A stretch of DNA of 64,000 nucleotides from Azospirillum tabaci (GCF_014596085.1 NZ_JACCJY010000001.1:62001-126000); one strand, 5' to 3'; shown: positions 1-8,904, counted from the first letter of the stretch. Program-made: numbers and translations. The notes: generated by a model from the letters alone, not told the origin.

Positions 1-1141
1 CTTCCTCCTCCTCCTCGCCCGCGGCGGCCTGGGTCTCGGCCAGCGTGGCGAGGTCGGCGAAGGCCCGCCAGAGCGAGGCGGTCGGCAGCTTCGCGGTGCT
101 GATCTGGATGTCCAGCTTGTCCGGCATGAAGGCCTTCGGCGCCACCTCCGGCTCCAGCGTCAGGCCGCTGGACTCGATCCCGAAGGTGGTGGAGGCCATC
201 GGCTTGTCCAGGTCCTCCGCGCTGCCGCGCAGGACGAGCTGACCGAGGGCGAGGCGGGTGCCGTCCTCCGGGTTCAGGGCCGTCAGGCCGGACAGGCGGA
301 CGCGCCCGCTGGCGCCGCCCATGAGGCCCTGCATCAACGGGATCAGCTCGGCCGCCGGGGGCTGGGTGCCGGCCAGGGCGTGGGTCTGGGTGAGCCGCTG
401 CATGGCGTCGGCGCGGGCGAGGTCGACGCGGGTGTAGGTGCCTTCCATCGTCAGGCCGCCCAGGTTCAGCACCTCCTTCTTCGTCTCGTCGAGGAAGCGC
501 AGGTTGCTGACGGACAGAGCGCCGGGACCGCTCCACAGCGGGGTGCCGGCGGCGGCGGTGCCGTCCGGCTTCAGCTCTCCGGCGACGGTGATCGCGCCGA
601 TGGTCAGGGCGCTCTCGTCCTTCTTGCCCTTCTTGCCCTTGCGGTCGCTGGTGACCGACAGGTCGCCAAGCTCCGCGTCCATGGACAGCGCCGTCTCGTA
701 GGCGCCGGACCACAGGGCGCTGATGCGCTGGCGGCCCAGCTTGACGGTGGCCGACGGCTTGCCGTTGTCCAGGATGGCGACGCGGTCGGGCAGGGTGGCG
801 GTGACGGCGTGCGTGTTGCCGTCCTGGGGTTTCACCGTCAGGTGGATGGTGCCGATGTTGGCGGTGGTGCCGTCGTCCGACACCGCGGTCAGGGCGGGCA
901 GCGCCACCTTGTAATGGTCGCCCGCCGGGGTCGCCACCGGCTCGCCGGTCCAACGCAGCTCGGTCGCGTCGCCCTCGCTCTTGGGGAACCAGCGGGCCAG
1001 CCCGTCCTTCAGCGCGGCGGCGAGCGCCCTGGCGCCATCCTCGGTCACCGGAGGCGCCTCCGCGCGGGCGGTGGCGGGCGGCAGCGCCAGGGTTGCGAGC
1101 ATCAGCGCGGCGGCGAGCGGACGGGCGGGAATACGGCGCAT
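1..1141 (-). CDS. secreted protein of unknown function, 3' end cut by window edge
   Basis: The reading frame is open from an ATG at 1141 to the left edge, about 380 residues, so the stop lies outside the window. The N-terminus (MRRIPARPLAAALMLATLAL, then an ATARA-like cleavage site near residue 27) is a clear Sec signal peptide, so the protein should be periplasmic or surface located. The rest is rich in short beta-strand-like stretches without cysteines and ends, at the edge, in a run of glutamates. I do not recognise the family; the repetitive beta style recalls large periplasmic DUF945/DUF2125-type proteins, but this is only an impression. It is divergent from the helicase gene. Confidence 0.7.
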   Translation of the reverse strand, partial: MRRIPARPLAAALMLATLALPPATARAEAPPVTEDGARALAAALKDGLARWFPKSEGDATELRWTGEPVATPAGDHYKVALPALTAVSDDGTTANIGTIHLTVKPQDGNTHAVTATLPDRVAILDNGKPSATVKLGRQRISALWSGAYETALSMDAELGDLSVTSDRKGKKGKKDESALTIGAITVAGELKPDGTAAAGTPLWSGPGALSVSNLRFLDETKKEVLNLGGLTMEGTYTRVDLARADAMQRLTQTHALAGTQPPAAELIPLMQGLMGGASGRVRLSGLTALNPEDGTRLALGQLVLRGSAEDLDKPMASTTFGIESSGLTLEPEVAPKAFMPDKLDIQISTAKLPTASLWRAFADLATLAETQAAAGEEEEE

Positions 1142-1313
1142 GAGGAATCCCTTAGGGTGGAGCGCGCCAGGGTAGACGGGATAACCGGCGCCCGTCCATC
1201 GGCCCGAGGTTTTATACCATTCCCGGAAGAGTTTGGCCTTGGATGGGCATTGCAGCACGGCACGGCCGCCCTGACGCTTGCATTGCCGGTCCCCAGGCCC
1301 AAAACTTACGCTT

Positions 1314-3827
1314 ATGACCTCTGTCCTTTCTTCGTCCGGGGGCGGTCTGGGTGCGGGTGGCCGGGTGGTCGCCGTGCTTGGGCCGACCAACACCGGGAAA
1401 ACCCATCTCGCCATCGAGCGCATGCTCGGCCACCGGACGGGGATGATCGGCTTTCCGCTGCGCCTGCTGGCCCGCGAGAACTACGACCGCATCGTGTCGA
1501 TCAAGGGCAGGAACGCCGTGGCCCTGGTGACGGGGGAGGAGAAGATCCTGCCGCCCAGCCCGTCCTACTGGGTGTGCACGGTGGAATCCATGCCGCTCGA
1601 CCGGGCGGTGGACTTCCTGGCGGTGGACGAGGTGCAGCTCTGCGCCGATCCGGAGCGCGGCCACATCTTCACCGACCGGCTGCTCAACGCGCGCGGGCTG
1701 GTCGAGACGATGTTCCTCGGCTCCGACACGGTGCAGCCGCTGATCCGCCGGCTGGTGCCGCGGGCCGAGTTCATCAGCCGGCCACGCTTCTCGCAGTTGA
1801 CCTACGCCGGCTACCGCAAGCTGACGCGCCTGCCGCCGCGCTCCTGCGTCGTCGCCTTCTCGGCGACCGACGTCTACGCGCTGGCCGAGATGATCCGGCG
1901 CCAGCGCGGCGGCACGGCGGTGGTGCTGGGGGCGCTGTCCCCGCGCACCCGCAACGCCCAGGTCGGGCTCTATCAGGCGGGCGAGGTGGACTATCTGGTG
2001 GCGACCGACGCCATCGGCATGGGGCTGAACATGGACGTCGACCATGTCGCCTTCGCCCGCATCGTGAAGTTCGACGGCTTCGCCCCGCGCCGCCTGCGCG
2101 CGCCGGAGGTGGCGCAGATCGCCGGGCGCGCCGGGCGGCACATGCGCGACGGCACCTTCGGCACCACCGACGAGGTGGGGGAGCTGGAGGCCGACGTGGT
2201 CGACCGCGTCGAGAACCACCAGTTCGAGACGATCAAGACGCTGATGTGGCGCAACAGCAAGCTGCGCTTCGACACGCCGGGCTTCCTGCTGAAGTCGCTG
2301 GAGGAGCGCCCGCCGATCCCCGAGCTGCTGCGCGCCCGCGACGCCGACGACCATCTGGCGCTCCAGGCGCTGGTCCGCGACCATGAGGTGATGGACCTCG
2401 CCAAGGGCCGCGACAACGTGCGCCTGCTCTGGGAGGTCTGCCAAGTCCCCGACTTCCGCAAGGTGCTGTCGGACGCCCACACGCGGCTGCTCGGGCAGAT
2501 CTTCCGGCAGCTGCGCACCGGCATCGGGCGGCTGGACGAGGACTGGGCGGCCAAGCAGATCGCCCGGCTCGACCGCACCGAGGGCGACATCGACGCGCTG
2601 GTCGCCCGCATCGCCCACATCCGCACCTGGACCTACATCTCCAACCGGCCAAGCTGGCTGACCGACCCCGTGCACTGGCAGGCGCGCACCCGCGCCATCG
2701 AGGACAAGCTGTCCGACGCCCTGCACGAGCGGCTGACGCAGCGCTTCATCGACCGCCGCTCGGCCACGCTGGTGCGCACGCTGAAGGACGGGCGGGACCT
2801 GATCGGCGGCGTGCGCGCCGACGGCGAGGTGGTGGTGGAGGGCCACCCGGTGGGCCGGCTGGAGGGCTTCCGCTTCGTCCCCGACGCCCCGGAGCGCTCG
2901 GAGGAGGCCAAGTCCCTGCTGACCGCCGCCCGCCGCGCGCTCCGCGAGGAGGTGGCGTCCCGCCTGCGCGCCTTCGAGCAGGAGCCGGACGACGTCTTCG
3001 CCCTCGGTCCGGATGGGGTGCTGACGGCGGACGGGCTGCCGGTGGCCCGGCTCGGTCCCGGCCCGTCGGTGCTGACCCCGGCGGTTCTGCCCTTCGACGA
3101 GGGTCTGCTCGACCAGGGGCAGCTCGACCGCGTGCGCGTCCGCTTGGAGCGCTGGCTGAAAGACCGTGTCGCCGCCCGGCTGCGGCCTCTGCTGGCGCTG
3201 CGTGACGCGGACGATCTGACGGGAACGGCGCGTGGGCTGGCTTTCCAGCTCGTCGAGAACATGGGGGCGATGCCCCGCGCTCCGGTCGCCCCGCTGGTCG
3301 AAGGGCTGGAGAAGGCCGACCGCAAGGCGCTGTCCCGCCATGGGGTGCGGCTCGGCGTGTCGCACCTCTACCTGACGGCGCTTGCCAAGCCGGGGGCGGT
3401 GGAGTTGCGCGGGCTGTTGTGGGCGGTGAAGCACCGCCTGCCCCTGCCGGTGCCGATCCCGCCGCCGGGCCGCGTCTCGGTGGAGGCGACGGGCGCGCCG
3501 CCCGCCTTCTGGGAGGCCATCGGCTATCCGGCGGCCGGGCCGCGGGCGCTGCGCGTGGACATGCTCGACCGGCTGGAGACCGAGCTGCTGACCGCCGCCA
3601 AGGAGGGGCGGGCGGTGGCCGAGCCGGCGCTGGCCCAGATGATCGGCGCCAAGCCGGACGAGCTGGAGGCGGTGATGAAGGGGCTTGGCTACACCCGCTC
3701 CGTGGCGGAGGATGGGGCCGTCTCCTGGCGCCGCCGCCGCAACCCGCGCCACAAGCCCCGCCGCGAGGCCCCCGTCAACGCCGACCACCCCTTCGCCAAG
3801 CTGCGACAGCTTTCGGGAATTGGATGA
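1314..3827 (+). CDS. SUV3-like superfamily 2 RNA helicase
   Basis: An 837-residue ATP-dependent helicase resembling mitochondrial SUV3, which unwinds RNA for degradation. Visible motifs are Walker A GPTNTGKT (23-30), the DEVQ Walker B box (105-108), motif V ATDAIGMGLNM (230-240) and motif VI QIAGRAGR (269-276). The GPTNTGKT/DEVQ pair is typical of SUV3 rather than DEAD-box proteins. The C-terminal 450 residues include the SUV3-type helical part and a basic tail. The ATG at 1314 is chosen; an in-frame TTG at 1278 would add 12 residues with no better ribosome site. It is probably an RNA-decay or RNP-remodelling helicase. Substrate unknown. Confidence 0.9.
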   Translation: MTSVLSSSGGGLGAGGRVVAVLGPTNTGKTHLAIERMLGHRTGMIGFPLRLLARENYDRIVSIKGRNAVALVTGEEKILPPSPSYWVCTVESMPLDRAVDFLAVDEVQLCADPERGHIFTDRLLNARGLVETMFLGSDTVQPLIRRLVPRAEFISRPRFSQLTYAGYRKLTRLPPRSCVVAFSATDVYALAEMIRRQRGGTAVVLGALSPRTRNAQVGLYQAGEVDYLVATDAIGMGLNMDVDHVAFARIVKFDGFAPRRLRAPEVAQIAGRAGRHMRDGTFGTTDEVGELEADVVDRVENHQFETIKTLMWRNSKLRFDTPGFLLKSLEERPPIPELLRARDADDHLALQALVRDHEVMDLAKGRDNVRLLWEVCQVPDFRKVLSDAHTRLLGQIFRQLRTGIGRLDEDWAAKQIARLDRTEGDIDALVARIAHIRTWTYISNRPSWLTDPVHWQARTRAIEDKLSDALHERLTQRFIDRRSATLVRTLKDGRDLIGGVRADGEVVVEGHPVGRLEGFRFVPDAPERSEEAKSLLTAARRALREEVASRLRAFEQEPDDVFALGPDGVLTADGLPVARLGPGPSVLTPAVLPFDEGLLDQGQLDRVRVRLERWLKDRVAARLRPLLALRDADDLTGTARGLAFQLVENMGAMPRAPVAPLVEGLEKADRKALSRHGVRLGVSHLYLTALAKPGAVELRGLLWAVKHRLPLPVPIPPPGRVSVEATGAPPAFWEAIGYPAAGPRALRVDMLDRLETELLTAAKEGRAVAEPALAQMIGAKPDELEAVMKGLGYTRSVAEDGAVSWRRRRNPRHKPRREAPVNADHPFAKLRQLSGIG

Positions 3828-3851
3828 GAAACGCGATTTTTCTGGTCACGA

Positions 3852-3962
3852 TTGCCCCCGCCCTGACCCTCCCCCGCTTCGCAGGGGAGGGGATAACTCC
3901 CTCCCCTTCCCAACGGGGGAGGGAAGGGACCCATGCGCAGCATGGGAAGGGTGGGGGTCCCG
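3852..3962. repeat. REP-like intergenic palindromic element
   Basis: A GC-rich inverted-repeat cluster (ccctcccccgcttcgcaggg type, followed by a second hairpin around an ATGCGCAGCAT core) fills the gap between the helicase stop and the S4 gene. The same motifs recur near 12372 and 57372. It ends one base before the S4 start codon, so its last G-run (near 3950-3957) is the only candidate ribosome-binding sequence. Confidence 0.75.
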
Positions 3963-3963
3963 C

Positions 3964-4398
3964 ATGACCGACCTCGACGACGACGATCTCCCCGACTCCG
4001 GCTCCGACCCCACCCCGGCGGGCCGGCTGCGGATCGACAAGTGGCTGTGGTTCGCGCGCTTCTTCAAGACGCGCAGCCTCGCGGCGAAGCTGTGCAACGG
4101 CGGCGGCGTGCGGGTGTCCGGCACGGTGGTCGGCAAGGCGCATTACGCCGTGAAGCCCGGCGACGTCCTGACCTTCGCGCAGGGGCGGCACATCCGCGTC
4201 ATCAAGGTGATCGCGCTCGGCAGCCGGCGCGGCCCGGCGCCGGAGGCGCAAGCCCTCTACGAGGACCTCGCCCCGCCGGTGCGCGAGGAGGCGATCCAGG
4301 ATCCCTACCGCGCGCCACCGGCCCCGCGGGAGCCCGGCGCCGGACGCCCGACCAAGCGCGACCGCCGGGCGCTCGACCAGCTGTACGGAGAGGAGTAA
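3964..4398 (+). CDS. hslR: S4-domain RNA-binding protein, Hsp15-like
   Basis: A 144-residue protein with an S4 RNA-binding domain at about residues 19-80 (RLRIDKWLWFARFFKTRSLA, then the GGGVRVSG turn) and a basic tail. Hsp15/HslR family proteins bind stalled free 50S subunits carrying nascent chains and help recycle them. Family length is about 130 residues, so it is full length. The ATG at 3964 follows a G-rich stretch contributed by the preceding palindromic repeat. An acidic leader (DLDDDDLPDSGSD) precedes the domain. It may be cotranscribed with the helicase upstream, which would link two RNA-processing functions. Confidence 0.87.
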   Translation: MTDLDDDDLPDSGSDPTPAGRLRIDKWLWFARFFKTRSLAAKLCNGGGVRVSGTVVGKAHYAVKPGDVLTFAQGRHIRVIKVIALGSRRGPAPEAQALYEDLAPPVREEAIQDPYRAPPAPREPGAGRPTKRDRRALDQLYGEE

Positions 4399-4520
4399 GC
4401 CGGAACCGCCGGGGAAAGCGGCGGTGAAGCGTGGGCGGGGCCATTGCCAATCGGGGATCGCAACCTCATCTGCGCAAAATAATCCCGCAACGGCCGACTT
4501 TTTCGGAGCCCGCCGCCCCC

Positions 4521-5252
4521 ATGCTCGAACTGTTCTCCGACCCGCAGGTCTGGGCCAGCCTCCTGACGCTCACCGCGCTGGAGATCGTGCTCGGCATCGA
4601 CAACATCATCTTCATTTCGATCATGGCGGCCAAGCTGCCGGTCCACCAGCAGCAGAAGGCCCGGCAGCTCGGTCTGGCGCTGGCGCTGATCACGCGGCTG
4701 CTGCTGCTCGCCTCCATCTCCTGGGTGGCGACCCTGACGGAGCCGCTGATCAGCGTGCTGGGCATGGACTTTTCGGGCCGCGACCTGATCCTGCTCGGCG
4801 GCGGCCTGTTCCTGCTGGCCAAGGGCACCGTCGAGATCCACCACACCGTGGAAGGCCACGAGGAGGGCAGCGCCGCCCCCAAGGTCGCCAGCTTCGGCGC
4901 GGTGGTCGGGCAGATCATCGTGCTGGACATCGTCTTCTCGCTGGACAGCGTGATCACTGCGGTCGGCATGTCCAACGACCTGCCGGTGATGGTCACCGCC
5001 GTCGTCATCGCCATGGCGGTGATGCTGTTCGCCGCCCGCCCGGTGGGCGACTTCGTGAACCGCCACGTCACCGTGAAGATGCTGGCCCTGTCCTTCCTGC
5101 TGCTGGTCGGCGTGGCGCTGATCGCCGACGGCTTTGGCTTCCACATCCCGAAGGGCTATCTGTACTTCGCCATCGCCTTCTCGACGCTGGTCGAGGCGCT
5201 GAACCTGATGGCCGCCGCCCGCCGCAAACGGAAGAGGGCCGAAGCGCACTGA
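4521..5252 (+). CDS. TerC family integral membrane protein
   Basis: A 243-residue polytopic membrane protein of the TerC/Alx family. The hallmark GIDNIIFISI segment (about 25-34) and a later VLDIVFSLDSVITAVG segment carry the membrane-embedded acidic residues typical of the family, whose characterised members export manganese or act in tellurite or metal stress. The ATG at 4521 is preceded by GGAG at 4505. I looked upstream for a yybP-ykoY manganese riboswitch, which often precedes such genes, and did not see its conserved loops. Ends with a basic tail in the cytoplasm. Confidence 0.88.
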   Translation: MLELFSDPQVWASLLTLTALEIVLGIDNIIFISIMAAKLPVHQQQKARQLGLALALITRLLLLASISWVATLTEPLISVLGMDFSGRDLILLGGGLFLLAKGTVEIHHTVEGHEEGSAAPKVASFGAVVGQIIVLDIVFSLDSVITAVGMSNDLPVMVTAVVIAMAVMLFAARPVGDFVNRHVTVKMLALSFLLLVGVALIADGFGFHIPKGYLYFAIAFSTLVEALNLMAAARRKRKRAEAH

Positions 5253-5281
5253 CGCTCCGGCCCACTTGCCAAGGCTTGTCG

Positions 5282-5311
5282 ACGGGCCGCCCCTTCGCGG
5301 GGGCGGCCCGT
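5282..5311. terminator. bidirectional hairpin between terC and CBS gene
   Basis: A perfect 12-bp inverted repeat (5282-5293 and 5300-5311, core acgggccgcccc) with a 6-nt loop lies between the convergent TerC and CBS genes. The T-tract is weak, so its strength as an intrinsic terminator is uncertain. Confidence 0.65.
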
Positions 5312-5325
5312 TCGCCGTTTGGGGT

Positions 5326-5766
5326 TCAGGTCCGCATCAGACCGTCGCGGAACTCCACCTCCTCCACCAGATGCTCGTAAGCGAGCTTGAACAGGTCGCG
5401 GATCGAGACGATGCCGACCGCGCGCTTGCCCTGGGTGATCGGCAGGTGGCGGTAATGCTTCGACTGCATCAGGGTCAGCGCCTCGATGGCGTCCGCGTCG
5501 GGCGGCAGGGTGTCCGGGTTGCGGGTCATGATCGCCGACACCTCGGTCTCGAAGGCGTCGATCTGGGTGGAGAGCACCTTGTTGTTCAGGTCGCGCTCGG
5601 TGACGATGCCGACGAGGTCGCCGTGGTTCACCACCAGCACGGCGCCGATGTTCTTCTCCGCCATCAGCTTCGACACGGTCAGGACGGAGGTGTCCTCCGT
5701 CACCAGGATGAGTTCCTGCGACTTCACCACGTCCGGAACCAGCTTCCGCTTCATCATTTCCCCCAT
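5326..5766 (-). CDS. tandem CBS-domain protein
   Basis: A 146-residue stand-alone pair of CBS domains (about 12-65 and 75-130), with the repeated VGIVTERDL / VGIVSIRDL signature at the end of each domain. Such modules bind adenine nucleotides and act as energy or redox sensors, or as inosinate-dehydrogenase-like regulators. The start is ambiguous: the ATG at 5766 lacks an SD, while a GGGGGA sequence lies inside its first codons and would serve the ATGs at 5757 or 5754. The gene is convergent with terC and its upstream region carries an inverted repeat. Confidence 0.88.
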   Translation of the reverse strand: MGEMMKRKLVPDVVKSQELILVTEDTSVLTVSKLMAEKNIGAVLVVNHGDLVGIVTERDLNNKVLSTQIDAFETEVSAIMTRNPDTLPPDADAIEALTLMQSKHYRHLPITQGKRAVGIVSIRDLFKLAYEHLVEEVEFRDGLMRT

Positions 5767-5785
5767 TTTGTAATTTGTTTACAAA
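5767..5785. promoter_or_regulatory. inverted repeat directly upstream of CBS gene
   Basis: TTTGTAA (5767-5773), 5 nt, TTACAAA (5779-5785): perfect 7-bp arms in an AT-rich patch touching the annotated start. It could be an operator for an unknown regulator, or a small mRNA hairpin if transcription begins upstream. Confidence 0.4.
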
Positions 5786-5888
5786 CTTACGCTCTGTAGG
5801 GAAACAATAGCAAATATCGCGGTTGCAAAACTGCGGCAGAAAACCGCACCTCGGGCGAGGTGGTCCGGATTGGGGATCGGGCGGGGGT

Positions 5889-6503
5889 TCAGTTGCGGCG
5901 CAGGACGACGGTCAGGTTGTTGGCGGGCATTTCCACCAGCTCGGCCAGGGTGAAGCCGGCGGCGGCACGCTCCACCGCGTCGAGGTCGCGCACGCCCCAG
6001 GCGGCGTTGCGGGCCTTCAGGTCGGCGTCGAAGGCGGCGTTGCTGGGGGCGCTGTGCCGTCCGCCGCGCGTGAAGGGGCCGTAAAGCAGCAGCGGACCGC
6101 CCACCGGCAACAGGCGGGCGGCCCCGGCGAACAGGCCGAGCGCCGCCTCCCACGGGGCGATGTGGATCATGTTGATGCAGACCACCGCGTCGGCGCTGCC
6201 GACCGGCCAGTCGGCAGCGGCGGCGTCGAGGTCCAGCGGGGCGCGCAGGTTGGGCAGCGCCGCCGCGGCGGCCCAGGCGCGGATGCTGTCGCGCAGGCCC
6301 GGGTCGGGGTCGCTCGGCTGCCAGGTCACGCCGGGCAGCGCCGCGGCGAAGGCGGCGGCGTGCTGGCCGGTGCCGCTCGCCACCTCCAGAACCAGACCTT
6401 GGGGCGGCAGAACGCGGCGCAGCACCTCCAGGATGGGAGCGCGGTTGCGCTCCGTCGCGGGGGCGTGGCGGCGGGACTCCTCGGGGTGCAGCGGATCGAA
6501 CAT
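5889..6503 (-). CDS. DUF938 (METTL26-like) SAM-dependent methyltransferase
   Basis: A 204-residue class I methyltransferase-fold protein. The SAM-binding glycine motif is VLEVASGTGQHA (38-49), followed by an acidic strand end (QPSDPDP) and the motif IV-like region DAVVCINMIHIAPWEA. The order and the N-terminal ESRRHAPATERNRAPIL stretch match the DUF938 family (human METTL26), whose substrate is not established. It lies 9 bp downstream of the MFS exporter on the same strand and is probably cotranscribed with it. Confidence 0.88.
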   Translation of the reverse strand: MFDPLHPEESRRHAPATERNRAPILEVLRRVLPPQGLVLEVASGTGQHAAAFAAALPGVTWQPSDPDPGLRDSIRAWAAAAALPNLRAPLDLDAAAADWPVGSADAVVCINMIHIAPWEAALGLFAGAARLLPVGGPLLLYGPFTRGGRHSAPSNAAFDADLKARNAAWGVRDLDAVERAAAGFTLAELVEMPANNLTVVLRRN

Positions 6504-6512
6504 GGGGGGAGG

Positions 6513-7703
6513 CTACCCGCGCCCGGCGCCCAGGGCAACCGCGGCGGGGCCGGAGCGTCCGGCCATCCAGGCCCCGGCGGCGAGGAGAAGCGCACCGGCC
6601 AGCACCGCGGCGGCCGCCCCCAGTAGGGCGGAATCGAAGCTGCCGGTGCGCGCCACCACCAGCCCCGCCGGCACCGGCCCGATGATCTGCCCCAGCCCGT
6701 AGACGGCGGTCAGCGCGCCGATGACGCGGGCCGACGCCCCGCCCGACAGGTGCCGCCCCAGCGTGAAGGACAGGGTGACGATGCCGACGAAGGTTCCGCC
6801 GAACAGCACGGCCGACAGCACGGCCGCCGCCGGAGAGCCCGTGATGGGCAGCAGGATGCCCACGGCCTGCACGACATGGGCGAGGATCAGCGCCCGCCAG
6901 AGGCCGAGCTTCCGTCCCGCCGCCGCCCAGACGATGCCCGACGGCATGGCCGCCAGACCGGTGACCATCCAGGCCGCGGCGCCGAGCTGCGCCGTCTCCG
7001 GCATGGTCTTCAGGATGGCGACCAGGAAGGTGCCGGTGACGATGTAGCCGGCGCCCTCCAAAAAATAGGCCAGCGTCAGCAGGATCATGGGCGCGGAGGG
7101 AGGGGCGGAGGGGCGGGTCGACGATCGGGCGGCGACGGTGTGGCCGGGCTCGCGCGGCGGGTCGCTCACCCACAGCCAGGACAGGGTGCCGAAGCCCAGG
7201 CAGGCCAGCCCCAGCCACAGCCAGTCGCCCCGCCAGCCCAACCGGTCGCCCATCACGGCGACGAACAGGCCGCTCGACGCGATGCCGAGACCGACGCCGG
7301 TGTAGAGCCAGCCGGTCCAGGACTCCCGCCCGGCGCGGGCCAGTGCGTCCAGCGTCATGGCGATGCCCAGGATGAACAGGCCGGCGCTGGCCAGCCCGGA
7401 GACGAAGCGCAGCGCGGCCCAGGCCGCCAAGTCGTCGGTGAAGCCCATCCCGGCGGTGGAGGTGACGCTGGCGATCAGCGCGGTGCGGAAGACGGCGGTG
7501 CGCGCCGCGCCCTGCGGCACCAGCCCGACGCCCAGCGCTCCCAGGAAGTAGCCGAGATAGTTCAGCGAGGCGAGCAGCCCCGCGGCGTCGGCGCCCAGCC
7601 CGGTGGCCGCCTGCATCGCCGGCAGGATCGGCGTGAAGGCGAAGCGCCCCACCCCCATGGAGATGACCAGCACCAGCACGCCGCCGATCAGCACCCGGAC
7701 CAT
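6513..7703 (-). CDS. YbfB/YjiJ-type major facilitator exporter
   Basis: A 396-residue protein with 12 predicted membrane segments and the MFS loop pattern, resembling the YbfB/YjiJ family (GRFAFTPILPAMQ near the start, GLGQIIGP in TM11). Substrates are unknown. Start: an upstream ATG at 7742 is in frame, but the ATG at 7703 is preceded by a strong GGGAGGAAAGC site, so 7703 is preferred. The gene is divergent from a LysR regulator with a T-N11-A operator between them, the usual arrangement for LysR-controlled exporters. Confidence 0.85.
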   Translation of the reverse strand: MVRVLIGGVLVLVISMGVGRFAFTPILPAMQAATGLGADAAGLLASLNYLGYFLGALGVGLVPQGAARTAVFRTALIASVTSTAGMGFTDDLAAWAALRFVSGLASAGLFILGIAMTLDALARAGRESWTGWLYTGVGLGIASSGLFVAVMGDRLGWRGDWLWLGLACLGFGTLSWLWVSDPPREPGHTVAARSSTRPSAPPSAPMILLTLAYFLEGAGYIVTGTFLVAILKTMPETAQLGAAAWMVTGLAAMPSGIVWAAAGRKLGLWRALILAHVVQAVGILLPITGSPAAAVLSAVLFGGTFVGIVTLSFTLGRHLSGGASARVIGALTAVYGLGQIIGPVPAGLVVARTGSFDSALLGAAAAVLAGALLLAAGAWMAGRSGPAAVALGAGRG

Positions 7704-7760
7704 GCTTTCCTCCCACAGGCTCGTGTTTTTCTGTGCGCTCATCCTCGCGCGGTGGAACCC

Positions 7761-7773
7761 TCATTTCTAATGA
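7761..7773. promoter_or_regulatory. LysR-type operator (T-N11-A) between MFS and lysR
   Basis: TCATT-TCT-AATGA is a perfect dyad that fits the T-N11-A LysR consensus. It lies 58 bp from the MFS start and 63 bp from the LysR start in the divergent intergenic region. Confidence 0.55.
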
Positions 7774-7836
7774 TTTGTTTCGATGCTATGCTTCACTATG
7801 AGTGATGGGATGCGTCCGGATCGGGGGAGGGGAGCG

Positions 7837-8760
7837 ATGGACCTCGCGGGCCTGCGGGTGGTGAAGGCGGTGGCGGACACCGGCAGCGTCAGCCGGGCGG
7901 CCGAGACGCTGAACTGCGTCCAGTCCAACGTGACGGCGCGGCTGAAGCGGCTGGAGGAGGATCTCGGCGTGCCGCTGTTCCTCCGGCTCAGCCGCGGCAT
8001 GGCCCCGACGCCCGCCGGGCGGGTGCTGGCCGACTACGCCGACCGGGTGCTGCGCCTCGTCGCCCAGGCGCGCGACGCGGTGGCCGACGCGGCGGGGCGG
8101 GGCGGGCGGCTGTCCGTGGGCACCATGGAGACGACCGCCGCCGTGCGGCTGCCGCCGATCCTCGCCCGCTTCCACGCGGAGAATCCGGACGTCGATCTGA
8201 CCATCGTCCCCGGCCCCACCGAAACCATGCTGGGGGAGGTGTTGGCCGGGCGCATCGACGGCGCCTTCGTCTCCGGAGCGGTGGAGCATCCGGAACTGGT
8301 CAGCCAGCCCGTCTTCGAGGAGGAGCTGGTGCTGGTCGAACCCGCCAGCGGCATCACCAGCGAGTCCGGACGGAACACCCTGCTGGCCTTCCGGCGCGGC
8401 TGCGCCTACCGCGCGCGGGCCGAGACGGCGATGCGCGAGGCCGGGCGGGTTCCCTACCGCGTGATGGAGTTCGGGGCGCTGGAGGCGATCCTGGGCTGCG
8501 TCGGCGCCGGCATGGGCGTCACCGTCCTGCCCCGCGTCGTGGTGGAGCGGGAGCCCTGGCGCGGTCTGTTCGCCACCCGCCCGCTGCCGCCGGAACTGGC
8601 GCGCATGCCCACCCGTTTCGTCCGGCGTGTGGATTCCATGGAGACGGTGGCGCTGCGCACCTTCCTGGAGGCGGTCATGGAGGGGAATTCGGAGGGTGGG
8701 GCTGCGTCGCTTGCGCCCACACAACCGGCGGGGTTGATCCCGTCTCGGGCGGCGTGCTAG
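7837..8760 (+). CDS. LysR-family transcriptional regulator
   Basis: A 307-residue LysR regulator: N-terminal winged HTH at about 3-62 (SVSRAAETLNCVQSNVTARLKRLEEDLG) and a periplasmic-binding-like effector domain at 90-290. Start at 7837 has a GGGGGAGGGGAGCG site; in-frame ATGs at 7783 and 7798 would overlap the operator. The ligand cannot be read from sequence. It is divergent from the MFS exporter, which is its likely target. The C-terminal tail (GGAASLAPTQPAG) is low complexity. Confidence 0.9.
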   Translation: MDLAGLRVVKAVADTGSVSRAAETLNCVQSNVTARLKRLEEDLGVPLFLRLSRGMAPTPAGRVLADYADRVLRLVAQARDAVADAAGRGGRLSVGTMETTAAVRLPPILARFHAENPDVDLTIVPGPTETMLGEVLAGRIDGAFVSGAVEHPELVSQPVFEEELVLVEPASGITSESGRNTLLAFRRGCAYRARAETAMREAGRVPYRVMEFGALEAILGCVGAGMGVTVLPRVVVEREPWRGLFATRPLPPELARMPTRFVRRVDSMETVALRTFLEAVMEGNSEGGAASLAPTQPAGLIPSRAAC

Positions 8761-8904
8761 GCAAGCGCCGCGGTCGGGTCATGGTCCATTCATGCCCTCA
8801 ACCGCGCCCACGCGCGAGCACGTCAGTCGAAGCGTCCATCGAAGCGACTCGAACCCCGGCGCGTGAACACCGCCGGAACTGGCGAGAACAGCGGAGAACG
8901 AATC

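Noticed and set aside
1212..3788. 858-residue open frame opposite the SUV3-like helicase
   Set aside because: It is the GC-rich shadow of the helicase codons, with His/Gln/Asp-rich composition and no motifs.
4399..4520. Manganese (yybP-ykoY) riboswitch upstream of terC
   Set aside because: The conserved GGGGAGUA and related loops are not present.
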